A stretch of DNA of 64,000 nt, taken from contig MEDY01000147.1 of assembly GCA_001724265.1 (NCBI GenBank), positions 1 through 64,000 on the forward strand, read 5' to 3'. Positions 1-11,575 of the stretch are shown one piece after another (within the stretch, counting starts at the first letter, position 1; each line of letters opens with the position of its first letter). The position numbers were made by a program, and so were the translations under genes. Source of the stretch: Rhizaria sp. SCN 62-66. Lineage: Eukaryota > Rhizaria, unplaced. The notes beneath the pieces were generated by a model that saw only the letters and a list, made by a program, of their open reading frames with translations, ran no database searches and had not been told where the DNA came from.

Positions 1-284
1 GAGTCTTGAGGGTGGTCTTGTAGCCGAGGGTGTACTTGCCGGACTTGGAGACGAGGGCAATCTTGGAGTTGATGTTATCAGAGCTCTTCTTCTGGGTCTA
101 AAGGCGGAAAACAAGACCAATAAGAGGAGCGCAGAAGCGAAAAAAAAGCGGTCAGACAATGTGTGGTGTTTGCAGTGGCCCCGAGGGCGCACGAAGGAGG
201 GTCCGTAGGGGTATAGATGGTGTCAGTGAGGGCTGTAAAATAACTGCATGAAAGAGCAGGGAGGCGTACCTTCTTGGTGGACAT
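1..284 (-). CDS. RPL30: 60S ribosomal protein L30 (eL30), 5' part, cut by window edge
   Basis: Structural protein of the large cytosolic ribosomal subunit. Two exons are visible: 270-284 holds only ATG plus four codons (MSTKK) and ends at a GTACGC donor; the next exon starts at 97, after a TTTAG acceptor, and runs off the left edge. The spliced protein starts MSTKKTQKKSSDNINSK and continues with SKSGKYTLGYKTTLK, which matches the eL30 N-terminus, where KSGKYxLGYKxTLK is a signature. About 37 residues are present; the rest (about 70 in the family) lies outside the window. A short first exon is common in ribosomal protein genes. In yeast, L30 represses splicing of its own transcript, but I see no clear kink-turn here. 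Family call is firm; the stop codon is not visible. Confidence 0.9.
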
Positions 285-566
285 TTTCTGTAATCTCAAG
301 GATAAATCCTATCTTGCAGATCAATCCAAAGTTGGCGGCCTAGGCCTGTCCTGAGTCTGCGGAACAGTACTGGGAGGGCCGAAGTTAAGCCGCCCACCAC
401 AAACCACTTTTGGGTCATGAAAACTCTCGTTTTGACTTGAAACGCAGGCTATATCAATGCCACATCAGTCAAAGTATGTTTATGTCAGATTATGCAATAG
501 TCAAATATCTATATCTTGGAGTTCTATGACAAAACATAAATCTATGTCGCTATATCTTTGTTCTAA
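285..566. promoter_or_regulatory. Gap between SPO11 3' end and RPL30 start, with a GC-rich inverted repeat
   Basis: Presumed RPL30 promoter and SPO11 3' flank. Most of it is AT-rich, but about 333-395 is a GC-rich island bounded by GGCGGC and GCCGCC, with an inner GGCC pair, followed by TTTT. It could fold into a long stem. Parts resemble fragments of 5S rRNA, but the order is wrong for 5S. Function is unknown. Confidence 0.4.
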
Positions 567-3500
567 TCACAAGTGCAGCTTGGGGAGGATGACTTTGTTC
601 ATCACAAACAGAGGCTCTGCTTCGTAGAGTGTTTGAATTTCAATCTTACGACCAACGAGCAACATCCCCTTAAGTTCTTCAACGAGCTCAAACGCAAACA
701 GGTCTGCCTCTACTTCAGCAGCCATGGTGTCAGAGTCCGTGGCTGTGTTCAAGTCATCATCATCTTCATTGTCCTCGTTGTCAGTGTTATCAGAGCTGTC
801 TTCGTCGTCGGCGTTGTCACTGCCGTTAAGGCTATTGTTATCGTCATCATTATCGTTCATGTTGTGCTTAGTTGTAGCTTTGCTGTTACCCTTCTTCGTG
901 GGCTTGTGCGCAACTTCAACGCGCTCTTCGGCGCGATTAGTGCGAGTGCTTTGAGCAGCACCACGAGGGACATTCTTGGAGGTAGCATTTTTAATAAGCT
1001 TGATTAGCCTCGCGTTTTGACTTTGTTTTCCAAGCATAAGTTTCTCCCCTCTCTGAGCCCGCTTTTGATGCTTGTTGATAAGTCCCAGCGCGAGCGCTTT
1101 GTCCCGTGCTGTTAAAGGCTGCGCCACTGTCCCTGTCCAGAGCCGGGATGACTTGAAGTTAGGCCGCAAAGATCGTGCAACGGTGACACACGACGTGATC
1201 GACTCTAGTAGCCTGGCATTGAGCGCGCACGGTGTCTGTGACTGCGAACTTAAAAGTGTCAGCGACAATGGCTGAGAGCCGGAAGGCAGCGACTGTGATG
1301 CAGTGAGTGGACCAGCAGCATTTGCTCTCGCAGTATGCATTGACTCATTGTTTTTATGAACACCAGCATCCATAGCAATTGCTGTTAAACTTGTTGAGCT
1401 TGTTGTCGAATTTGCTGTTGTTCGCATCGCTTGCTCAGCGAGGGCGATATCATTCGCCCGCACGCCAATCCACCGCATGCGGCCACGCAGTCCCAGAGCC
1501 CACTGACCCTTGAGCTCACACTTACTCACGCTGGCGCTTAAATCACTTGCAGTTGTGTTTGAACTTACGCGAGAAGTGCTCGAAAGAGTTTTGTTGTTGT
1601 CAGAGTGAGAAATTGTACTGTTCGTGCTCTGAATGCGCTTTCTTGCTGATGTTGCTTGACTCAGCATTGTTGCAGACGCGGTTGTGACACTTGCAGCTTG
1701 TTGCATCACAGCGCTTGCAACAGCGGCGGCCCGCGTCCCAGTGCCGGCCCCTGTGAAGTACAACGCCGCGATCGCAGCGCCGTACGGGTTGTAGTCAGTC
1801 AACACGAGCGCAGGGACGCCATTAGACTGCTGCTGCAACTCAGGCAAATGACCATCAGTAGAGCGCCCTGGAACAGCACTGGTATCAATAACCACATCAG
1901 TCATAATGTTGTCTCTTTTGCTAGAGCTTGGATCACTCGCTTCAGAGCCTTTGAGTTGTGTCGCGAGCGCAACTGCAAGCGCTCGTACTGCCAAAGACGG
2001 AAATCCACAACCTGTCAGCAACACACACGACGGGTATGCACTTGCACCAGAGCCACTCGCATTTGAAGAGGAGTTGTTGGTTCCACCGGAGACGTTTTCA
2101 CCGTTATACACGGTCGACGCAAGATTTTGAAGGACTGATTCCTTCTCTAATATCAGCACAAACGACGCCGAGCAGTACGGTGGCCACGGTGGCGGTCCGT
2201 TGTGCTCTCGCCGCTCACGGTCTCGCCCACGGCAATGGTCGCTTTGACCGTGGTCACTGCGCTTGCGGTCGTCGTCGCCCTCACTGTCACTGTTACTCAG
2301 CGTGCGGCTGCGCTTGATATTGTCGCAAGTGGTGTCACTGTCGCTGCCACTGCCACTGTCGCTGTCACTCTCAACCATAGCTGTCGCTGTTGCATTACGT
2401 GTAGCACTTGCACTCGCACGTTCAGCATTGTTTGTCACAAGTTGCCATTGTTGCTACTGCTCATAAGACCATCGTAATCTTAACCATTGCTCCTGCTCCT
2501 GCTGTCCATGCTGCTGTTGCTCTGCACTATGTTGCTTCGTACGTAACAAGTGTTGATAGTGTTGCACTTTTGCGTGATACTGCTCCCATTCCCACGCTTC
2601 CCGCGCTTCTAACGCCGCGGCAACAGCAGGTCCAGGACCGAAAAACGCAGGATTCCGCAAAAAACGCTCTGACACGACAACAGGTGCAGCCGAGCAGTCG
2701 ATGTAACACCTACGACGTGGAGGCTTTGGCGGTGACAATATGGATGATGATGAGCTCTGTTGATGTGGTAACTGTAACTCTCTGAGAGGGTCACGCTCAT
2801 TGTCGTCATCGTCGTCGTCATAGCCATCATTGTCGTCGTCCTCCGCGTCATACGCAATCGTCAGTGGGCCGTAGACCGCGCCGCGCGCGCCCGCAGCGAC
2901 GCCCAGCGCGGCGCGCGGCACGCGCAGCAGCGCGGCCACATCGGCGACGGCGGCATCAGAGAGGGACTGCCGCGCGAAGACGTCCTGGCGGGAGTAAAAC
3001 AGCCCGCGCAGGGTCGTGGTGCCCGCGCCGGTGCTCGCCATGGCGGCGGCGTTTGACATCGCACTTGAAGTAGTGACGTTTGCACTGGGGGTCGAGAGGG
3101 AGCGGGCAAGGGAGCGTGCGCGCGCGCGTGCGGAGAGCGCGGCGGCGAGGCGGGCGTGCAAGTGCGACAACACGGACAGAACGCGCATGTGGCGGGTCGC
3201 GGTGATGCGGGTCAGAGGGCTGGGTCGACAGAAGGACGCCGCAGCTGCGTCAGCGGACAAAGGATCGACTGAAGAGGCTGCATCATCTGACGGCTACAAC
3301 AAGAACAAAGAGAAAGCAAGGATCCAAAACAAGATCAATGAGATATGTGTTAAGGAGTCAGAACATATCAAAGTGGGTGAGTGAATAAAGTAAAACATTC
3401 GTTGTGAAGTGACGTACAAGTGATAGAGTTGGCCGTTTCCCTGCCATTAGCGCAGTCACATATGCGAGGATAACATCTTCCATGAGACGCAGGACTAACG

Positions 3501-3591
3501 TGCTTGGCTCAGAAGCGCCACTCAAACCCGCAACCTCAGCCGCTCCTGATAAACCTTGCGGTGTGGCGCCCCCACCAAAGATGGACGACAT
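567..3591 (-). CDS. SPO11: SPO11 meiotic DNA double-strand-break transesterase (topoisomerase VI A-like), with in-frame UAG
   Basis: Makes the double-strand breaks that start meiotic recombination. Exons are 3418-3591 and 567-3293, joined by a 124-bp intron (GTACGT donor; CTTGTTGTAG acceptor). The 5Y-CAP domain has LRGLFYSRQDVF with catalytic Tyr158, then VADVAALLRVPRAALGV. The Toprim domain has FVLILEKES (metal-binding Glu441), PSCVLLTGCGFP and LTDYNPYG (Asp558, Asn560). Later come RWIGVRANDI, PLTARDK and a C-terminal KIEIQTLYE...YLPNKL-like end. TAG at 2454-2456 (codon 338) lies between the two domains, flanked by CAG and CAA CAA. No GTAC-type intron can remove it, and conserved SPO11 sequence continues in the same frame to a TGA. 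Read through, the protein is 966 aa, against about 400 in animals; the excess is Ser/Asn/Asp-rich insertions. Alternatives are a pseudogene or a sequencing error. Confidence 0.85.
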
Positions 3592-4049
3592 AACTTAGAC
3601 GAGTTCGCGCGCGATAAGAAGTGAACACCTCAGAGCACCGTGCTGCAACTTGAAGCAAAGAGTCGCTGTGAAGAAAATAGGAAACCTTGAAGGATGTCAA
3701 CAGCTGAGTCTAGAGCTCAAAGATATAACACAGTTTAAATTAATGACCACACTTTGCGGTTCAGATGAAACAAAGTTCACTCTCTGAGCAAAGGTATGCT
3801 TCAAGTTATGTACATTGCGACAGCAACAAATCATTACGCACAGTCGGACAACGAAAAAGAAAATATGGAGCGAATTGGGAGTAAATTCAAACTAAATAGT
3901 ATATTATTCACAAATCGAAAACAAAACTAACTAAACGCTCCCATAAAGTAGACTGGGAGCAGGGTCTGATCGATACACACCAGATGCTCACGGCCACAAT
4001 CTCACTGCATTCTGTGCGTGTCGCATCTCGCATATGAGACTATCACTCA
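3592..4049. other. Intergenic: upstream of SPO11, downstream of SGF29
   Basis: AT-rich, no ORF or repeat I can support. It should hold the SPO11 promoter and the SGF29 3' UTR and poly(A) site. Confidence 0.6.
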
Positions 4050-5782
4050 TCACGCGTGCGCCAGCGCGGCCGGGAGCGGGACGACAAACTTGGCGTTGAC
4101 GAGCCTGACCACGTCCCCGTCGTCCTCGAAGACGACCTCGTACACGTCGTCGCCACGCTTCTTCGCGGACCGCTTGACCACGCAGGGGTAGAAGGACGAG
4201 ATGTTGTCCACGGGGTACAGCGCCAGCACGCGCCGGCCCGCGGGCAGCTCCACGCGCGCACTCGCGGGGAACTCGCGCAGCGACGGCAGCGGGATCAGCC
4301 GGTCCGCAGTCAAAGCAATCTTCTTCTGCCCGGCGCCGCCGCCGCCGGGTTGCGCGTACTCCTGCTCCGCGTCCTGCACCTCGTAGATTTGAGCCCTACA
4401 GGAACAAATACACAGTATACAAAACAAGATAAAAAGACATAGTGAGTGTAAAATATACAATCGGAGTAAATAAATATAAGTTGCCTTGTTCGAATCAACA
4501 AGATGTCGCAATGACGTGTACCTTGGCGGGACACGGGGCCTGAGCGCGCGAATGCGGCCGAGAATGTACGTCCCGGTGTCAGTGTCTGTAAGCGCTGCGA
4601 CCTCGAGTCCCACGGGCAGCACCGCCGCCGCGCTCTGCTGCGCGCTGCCGCTGCCACTCGCACTGGAGTTGCCGCCGCCGCTGTTGCCGCTGCCGTTGCC
4701 AGCGGCGGCGGCGGGGTCCGGCGAAAGCAGCGTGTCCCAGAGCGCGCCGCGGCGCAGCGCGGAGAGAGAGAGCAGGTGTTTGAACGAGGGCAGGTTCGGC
4801 GGCTCGGGCCGCGAGAGTGACCCGTCAGGAAACTGAAAGAGGTACACCACACCATCGAGCACGTTGCTACCGGCGGCAGCAACGGAGGCGGCGGGGTTTC
4901 TCCCCCCGATCGTCACCACCGTCCCAGCGATGCCGATGCTATTGCCACCGTTGCTGTTGCAGTTGCTGTAGTTGTAACTGTTATAGTGCGAGTGCGAGTG
5001 GGAGAGCGCGAGCGCGGCCGGGTCGCCGGCGGCGGCAGCGGGGCTGGGGCCCGCGGCGCTGTCGGTCATCGCTGCGCCGCTGCCCCGGTCAGGGAACGCA
5101 GAGTCAGCGCCCTGGCCGTTGCCGTTGCCGTTGGAGCTGGATGAGGAGGAGGTGGCCGACGGGTTGAAGCCGCCGCCGGCCAGACTGGAAGAGCTGAGGC
5201 TGCCGGGCGGATAGGGGAAGGGGCTGGGGCCGACGGCGGCGGCGGCGGAGAAGGAGGAGGCTGACGGCGAGGGCTGGTACGCACCGCTGCTCTGATGCGA
5301 GTTGTGATTGTGGTTGTGGGGATGCGAGAGAGAGGACGGCAGCGGGAGCCCGCCGGGGGTGCGGCGGGCGATGAGCGGGTTGATGTGATAAAGGGCGTGG
5401 TCGACGGAGCGCATGCTGTCGATGGCGAGCAGAAACGCCTGGAGAAGAGCGAGAGCAAAAACAAAACAAGCAGTGCAGTTTAATGGGCAGTAATGAAAGA
5501 CGGGATGAAGCATAAGTGTGAGAGAGGAACTTCAACAGAAACGAGATGAATCAAGATTCGTAGAGAATAAGACATAGAAGTACGAAGGATGGGCGTTATT
5601 TAAGCACCTACTTCTTGAATCTTCTGCGCCAGCGCAGCGTGCAACGCCGGGTCCGGCGGCAGGCCTTGCTGCTCCTGCGCTGCGCACGTGTCTTGCAAGT
5701 GATACAGCTCAGCATACACGTCCTGCTCTTGCAGACGGGCCTGATGAAGCCGCTTAAGACCCTTGCCAACCTCGGTGGCCAT
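4050..5782 (-). CDS. SGF29: SAGA-associated factor 29, tandem Tudor reader of H3K4me
   Basis: Reader subunit of the SAGA/ADA histone acetyltransferase complex; binds methylated H3K4 in the nucleus. Exons are 5612-5782, 4522-5438 and 4050-4395 (donors GTAGGT and GTACAC), giving 477 aa. The N-terminus (MATEVGKGLKRLHQ) is helical. Residues about 85-300 are a Ser/Ala/Asn/Gly-rich linker not found in the roughly 290-aa human protein. The double Tudor domain follows: VGLEVAALTDTDTGTYILGRI, then IYEVQDAE and RLIPLP, then LALYPVDN (Tyr423), SSFYPCVV (Tyr432) and VVFEDDGD (Phe452). These aromatics match the methyl-lysine cage known in SGF29. The start ATG is followed directly by the helical region expected for the family. 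The second intron falls inside the Tudor module. Stop is TGA. Confidence 0.88.
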
Positions 5783-6221
5783 GTCTGGGGCGCCGGAGAA
5801 GAAAGGGCCGCGGGAAGGCGGGGGTTGAGACGGGTGGGTGGCGGGAAAGGAGAGGAAGTGGTAGCGAGGTACGCCGAGGCGAGCGCGAGAGAGCTAAGAA
5901 CAACAAAATTCAGAAGTTAAAAATGAGATGATATACCAACTCTCTTATAGTAAACCCAAGTATCATTTTTGTCGCTAGTGACGGTCCTTTCAGGCTTCTG
6001 AGAAACCTTGAATGAAACTGCACTTCGACACTATCCTCTCACTGCAATCCTCGGTCACAATAATCAAAAGTAATATTCGCGTACACACATCGTTATCAAG
6101 GATATGTCACTTTGTATCACTTAGAAACAGATTAAAAAGCTATTATATTAAAAGGACACTTCAAAATACTAACAATAACTCCTCTAATTCTGTACAATTC
6201 GATTCTGACCACAGACGTATA
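5783..6221. promoter_or_regulatory. Divergent promoter region SGF29 / BPNT1
   Basis: Shared upstream region of two divergent genes. It is GC-rich next to SGF29 and AT-rich next to BPNT1. The part from 6012 is open in frame with BPNT1 and could encode an N-terminal extension (see findings). GACCACAG lies just before the BPNT1 ATG and could be a 3' splice site. Confidence 0.5.
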
Positions 6222-7928
6222 ATGAGCGCCCCTGTCTCTGCCGCCGTCTCCCCCGCAACCGTTTCACTTCCGCACCTTCTGTCAGCCTGTCTTTCCGTTG
6301 CCCGCCGCGCTGGCGACATCATCCGTGGTGTCTACGCGCAGGGCAAGCACGTGAGCTCGATGGTGGACAAGCGCGCGACGCCCGACGCGGAGCTGTGGGT
6401 GGACCCGCAGACCGAGGCCGACGTGCGCGCGCAAAACATGATCATCACGTCGCTCAAGGGCGTGTTCCCCGCGCTGCGAATCATCGGCGAGGAGGAAGAC
6501 GACTCACAGTCGGCGTTCCCCGTGGACATGGACACCTTCGTGCCCGACTTGACCTCCGTTCCCGCGTCCATCATCCTCCCTGCGCACCGCAGCACTGCCG
6601 CCAAAGCCGCTGCCGCTGCTTCGGCCGACTCCGCGCTCACCGCCGCCCTGGCGCTGCCCATGGCGCTGACGGAGCTGCCGCTGGAGGGTCTTACAGTGTG
6701 GGTGGACCCGCTCGACGGCACGCGCGAGTTCACGCTCGGCCACGTCGACAACGTCACGACACTCATCGGCATCTCCTACAAGGTACCTTAAACATCCAAT
6801 TTGACAACAAAGATAGCTCTCTGTCGCTGCAATTTTGCGTTGTACTATAATTTCATACTTTCTGTATACCTCGTCTTAGATTGGGATCGATATGCGATTG
6901 TCATGTGCTTCATATCTCAAGTCATAATATTTGTGCACTTTGTTGCAATTGCTGTTGATGTTTGCATTTGCGTAGGGTGCTGCGCTGGGCGGCGTCGTTC
7001 ACGCCCCGTTCCTGAACCAGACGGTTTACGGCGCCGTTGGCATGGGCGTCGGCAGCGAGGGCGGGCTTGCAGTCAGGGACGGCCTCTGGGCCACAGCTCT
7101 CTGCTCACAGTCACCCAGTGACAACAACAACAGCGAGGCTACGCAGTCATCGAAGGGCGACGCCGAGGGCGCCAGTGAGAGCGCGGAAGTGACTCTGGCG
7201 TGCTATAAGACGATTGCTGAGGGCCAGAGAAACGCGCTTCGCTCCATCGGCATCAACCCTGACTGCCTCCTCTCTGACGAAAGCGCAATCAACACGGAGA
7301 GTGCCTCTGACAGCTCTAAGACTGTCGTTGCTCCCGTCGTGCCGTCGGTCCCGTCCAGCTCGCTCACGGTCGTGACCTCGCGCAACCACATGACGCCGAC
7401 GCTGCGCGCCGTGCTCGACAGCCTCCAGATCGGCACCGTGCTTCAGGTACTTAAAACAACAGTATAACTTGTCGTTTTCTTTGATATCTCTGTAATATTG
7501 AAACTCTTTGTTATAAAGTCGTAACATGCGACAATTTTCAAGAACTATTCGTATTTTATATATTTGTTTCACATTGGTCGACTAACATCTCACCGTTCTA
7601 TGTGGCAATTCATACTTTCTGTCGTCGTTTGCGCATATCCCAGGTCGGCGGCGCCGGCTCCAAGGGCCTGCGTCTGCTGACCGGCGCGGCGCACGCCTAC
7701 GTTTTTCCGCAGGGCGGCACGAAGCGCTGGGACACGTGCGCCGTGCACGCGCTCGTCACGGCGCTGGGCGGCACGCTCACCGACGCCTACGGCGGCGCGC
7801 TGCGCTACGACTGCGACCGCGCCGGGGCGGGCAACCAGCGGGGTGTGCTGGCCACGCTCGGCTGCACGCACGGAGACTTGGTGCTCAGCGAGGAGACGCA
7901 GATCTACCGCGGGGAGGGCAAGCTCTAA
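6222..7928 (+). CDS. BPNT1: 3'(2'),5'-bisphosphate nucleotidase (inositol monophosphatase superfamily)
   Basis: Hydrolyses 3'-phosphoadenosine 5'-phosphate (PAP), the by-product of sulfation and sulfate assimilation, to AMP; Mg-dependent and lithium-sensitive in the family. Exons are 6222-6782, 6976-7446 and 7644-7928 (donors GTACCT, GTACTT), 438 aa. Metal-site motifs are present: IIGEEE (Glu90), WVDPLDGTREF (Asp162, Asp165) and KRWDTCA (Asp374). DNVTTLIGISYKG, VVHAPFLNQTVYG, VVTSRNH and VGGAGSKGLRLLTGAAHAYV follow BPNT1 closely, more so than inositol monophosphatase itself. Small Ala/Ser-rich inserts sit at about 100-150 and in exon 2. An in-frame ATG at 6012 would add 70 residues; I prefer 6222 because GC-rich coding composition begins there. 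Stop is TAA. Confidence 0.88.
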
Positions 7929-8311
7929 GGGCAAGATATCCGTGTAGATTGACTGCGATCTTCTAAGTCTTTCCGCGTGCGATTCAGCGCACGAGTGAAG
8001 GATTATTGTTGTGCGTTTCTGAAGCGAAATACTTGCGTAGCATGAAATTTTGTTTTAGGTTTGTTATTTTTTCTTTTAGTTTGCTTTGTGACCGATGTTT
8101 GATAGCCTCCAGAGTGTTTTGAACACCTTTAGTTGATAATCAAGAACTGCACAGTGACTGATGATGCGTTCTCTCGTTTTACTTGAAAATAAACAATTTT
8201 ATACTTCTAATCTCAAAAGAAATCTATGTATTAAACAGTTTTAAAGATATATAATCATTTGATGTGTGAATATGCGTTGGGCTGCGACTGAAATCGTGTG
8301 ATCGACAGCAG
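7929..8311. other. Convergent intergenic region
   Basis: AT-rich 3' flanks of two converging genes. AAATAAAC near 8187 could serve as a poly(A) signal for the nucleotidase. Nothing else seen. Confidence 0.5.
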
Positions 8312-11300
8312 TTAGTTGGCGCTCGTCGCATTTGCGTTTGTGTGGTTGTCAGTGACCGTGGGCACGAGTACCCCGTCTTCTTCCTCCTCTTCCCCTTCCT
8401 CAGCAACTGTGAGCAACTCCCCAGTAACGATAGTGGGCGCGACGCCGCTAGGGACTGTCAGCGCAGCGCTGTTGACGACTGTAGGCACAGAGCCGTCCGT
8501 GACGGCGCTCGTTACACCGCTGTTTGAAGCATTGTTATTGTTGCCGTTGTCGCTGATATCGTTACTTTTCGCTGAAGTTAGAGGGGAGACGCAGTCCGTC
8601 AGCATGATGTCATTGATAGCTGCAAGCATATCATCACTGTCGATATCAACATCAATCCCAGCACTCAGAGCGCCCATAGCGCCATTAACAGGATCGGCAC
8701 TTGCGATCGCATTCGAGGTAAGACTTGAGCTCGCAGCACTACTGGTGCCAGCAGCAGCACCAGCACTGCTGTTGTAGCTCGGAGTAGCCGCCGCAACGCC
8801 CACACCGCTCGCTGTGTTGTTCCAGTCGCTCGCACTAGTTCGAGTACTTAAAGCGGCAATCAGCGCGTTCTGGTCCATCTCGAGCGCCGCCGCCGCCGCG
8901 TCCCGCCGCCGCTGCTCGCTCCTGCGGTACTCCTCGACCTCCTCGCGCGCCTCCCGCGCCAGTTGCGTCAGCACCGCGCGCAGACGGCGGTCTTCGAACG
9001 CGCTGTCATCGTCGTCGTCATCGTCGTCGTCGCCGCCGTAGATGACACGGCTCTTGTCGGCGTTGACTGCGCTCTTGCTGTAGGCGCTACCGACGGTGTT
9101 GATGTTCTGGCGAGAGTGGGTGTAGGTGCCACGAACGGCAGCGGCGGCGGCGGCCGCGGCGCCAGTGCAAGTCGAGTCGGACTGGTGACGCGGGGGGTGG
9201 AGATACTTAGACTGGTCTAAGGGTCCCTGTCCGCGGTGGGGACAGCAGCAACAGCAGCGGCAGTGGCAGTGACAGTGCGAGAGACTGTGGCTGTCAGCGC
9301 AGCAAGAACAAGGTTTGGCACTGCTCATATCGCAGTGAGCGTGATCGCGATCGTGACTGTGAGCGCTTTCAGAGTGACTGTGCGCAGGCGCAGGTGCAGA
9401 TGCAGGTGCATGGTGGCCCTGATCACTCGCAGGGTGACTATGAGCAGCAGGGTGACCGTGAGCAGGAGCGGGGCGATGACCGTGGGGCGTGCTGCCGCCA
9501 GATTCACAGTCGTCAGCCTCGATCCCCAGCCTCTGCGCGGCCACGTTGCGACTGTGAGCAGTGGAGCGGGGGTGACCGTGAGCAGCAGAAACCGCGGCAG
9601 TGTTCAAAAAGCGAGCCAAAGTGACTGTGGGTAAAGCCAGCTCGCTTGCACCTACACCGGCGCCGGCGCTGTCCGTGATGTCAGTGAGACCAGTGAGATC
9701 ATTACTGCCAACGCTAGCGCCGCTGCGGGCGCTGAGGCCAGGTGCGAGTGCGTCAGCCGCCTCGCTATATGCGCTGTTGAAGCCGCCCACGCTATGACCG
9801 TGAACGGAGTGACCGCGAGCAGAGTGACCGTGAACGGAGTGACCGTGAGCACTAGGACCGCGATTGTAGCCGCCGGTGCTGTGAGCAGCGGAGATATAAC
9901 TGTGAGCGGAGGGATCGAAGAACTGAGGACGCGGGGTGATGAGGTCGTCAAAGTCCTCCCTGGGACTGCTGAGGTCGGCAGGAGAAGTACTACTGAGATC
10001 ACCCGACACGCTACTGACATCGCCACTGATATGAGCAGGACTGATGGTACACTCGTCTTCTTCCTCTTGACCGTCTTTGTCTTTGTGGTCATTGTTCTTA
10101 CTGTTGCTGTTATCATCATTCGCAGCGTCCTGTTGCTGCTTCTGCTGCTTCTCCGGATCGTGCGCTAACAAGCGTTGCAACAAAACATCCTGCGTCTCGT
10201 TTGCTTCCCCATGCCCCAACTCATACTCAATGTCGCCAATTTCGCCGAAGGGCTTCGGGGGGTACCGCGGCGTCGGCTCAGTCGCCAAGTAGGCGCGCTC
10301 GGCGGCTTGCCTTTGCACAAAGTCCTCGATGCTCATGTACGCGCTGTCGTTGAGAGTGCCATGATAAGCAACAGCGGAGGAGAGCTCAGCGTGAGGCAAG
10401 CTCGTGTTCAGAATACTACTGCTACTGCTACTGCCACTGTTGCTGTGAAGTTGATCGAGTGCGTTAGAGCGCCGCGAGTTGAGCCGTTGCAGCAGCTTTT
10501 GCCTCGCAGACAGAGGCGGCGACGACCTTGACGCTACCTGTGACTCTGACTGCAACTGCGGCAGCGGCTGCGGCAAGGAAAACATTGGCAGCGGCTGCGG
10601 CGGCGGCTGCGGCAGCGGCTGTAAGTGAGGCTCAGCCAAGACCCGCAACGCAGCTGCTGTAGCTGGCGCAAGCTTTTCTAGCACAGCGAAAGTCAAGCCG
10701 CTGGTGGTGCCTGCGTCTCTCGAAGTTAGACCGCCCTGGCGCGGGGAAGCAAATGCGCTGCCACGAGCCGACTTCTGCTCAAGACCCAAGTCACGGTCGC
10801 TGTGGCTATGGCCATTGGCAGCATGGTACTGTTGCTGATACTGTTGTTTGTGCTGTTTTTGGACAGGAACAGGCGGTTTGCGCAGTGACACACCTTCGAC
10901 AGCAACGCCAACGCCGCCGCCATCAGCGTTCTCATGCTCATGCTGACTGCGTCTCGCGTTATTGCCGTCATTGTCGTCGTTTTGACTCTGACCGTGGGTG
11001 ACCGTGGGCACAAACGCGACGCGGTTCTCCCAGCGGGCCCTGCCGCCGACGCTGCCGCCGCCGGCGCCCGCACTGCGGTTATGACTGTGGCTTCGGCTGC
11101 GGCTGCGGCTGAGATCATGCGACTGCAACTGCGGCTGTAGGAGTGAGTGCGTGTTGTTGCTATTCTTGGTTTTTGTGGCGCTGTGAGTGTTGGTCGTGCT
11201 CACATTCTTGTAGGTGGCGCCAAACCCGTCCGCGTAAGTGCCCGCCGCGCCAGTGTAAGGGTTGCTGCCGTGGACGCTGACGCCGGCGTAGACTGGAGGC

Positions 11301-11526
11301 GACCGCGGCCGACTGTTGCTCCAAGCGACGACGACGTTGCCGGTGTGGCTGCGGGTGCGGCCCCGTTGCGGCTGCTGCTGCTGCTGCTTCTGCTGCTGTT
11401 GCTGTTGCTGGCGCTGGCCCATGTAGTCGCGGGCACTCGGGTTGGGAGCAGCGGTAACGGTTGCCGTCGCAGTGTGCCGCCGGGGCAATCCGGGCTGGCG
11501 AGCGCTCGAAGCATTGACAGACAGCA

Positions 11527-11575
<49 letters not shown>

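Noticed and set aside
333-395. 5S rRNA gene
   Set aside because: Has fragments like AGTACTGGGAGG and CGAAGTTAAGC, but in the wrong order and too short.
2440-2530. A small intron removing the SPO11 TAG
   Set aside because: No GTAC donor lies close by; other GT/AG pairs would give introns far below the 117-bp minimum seen here.
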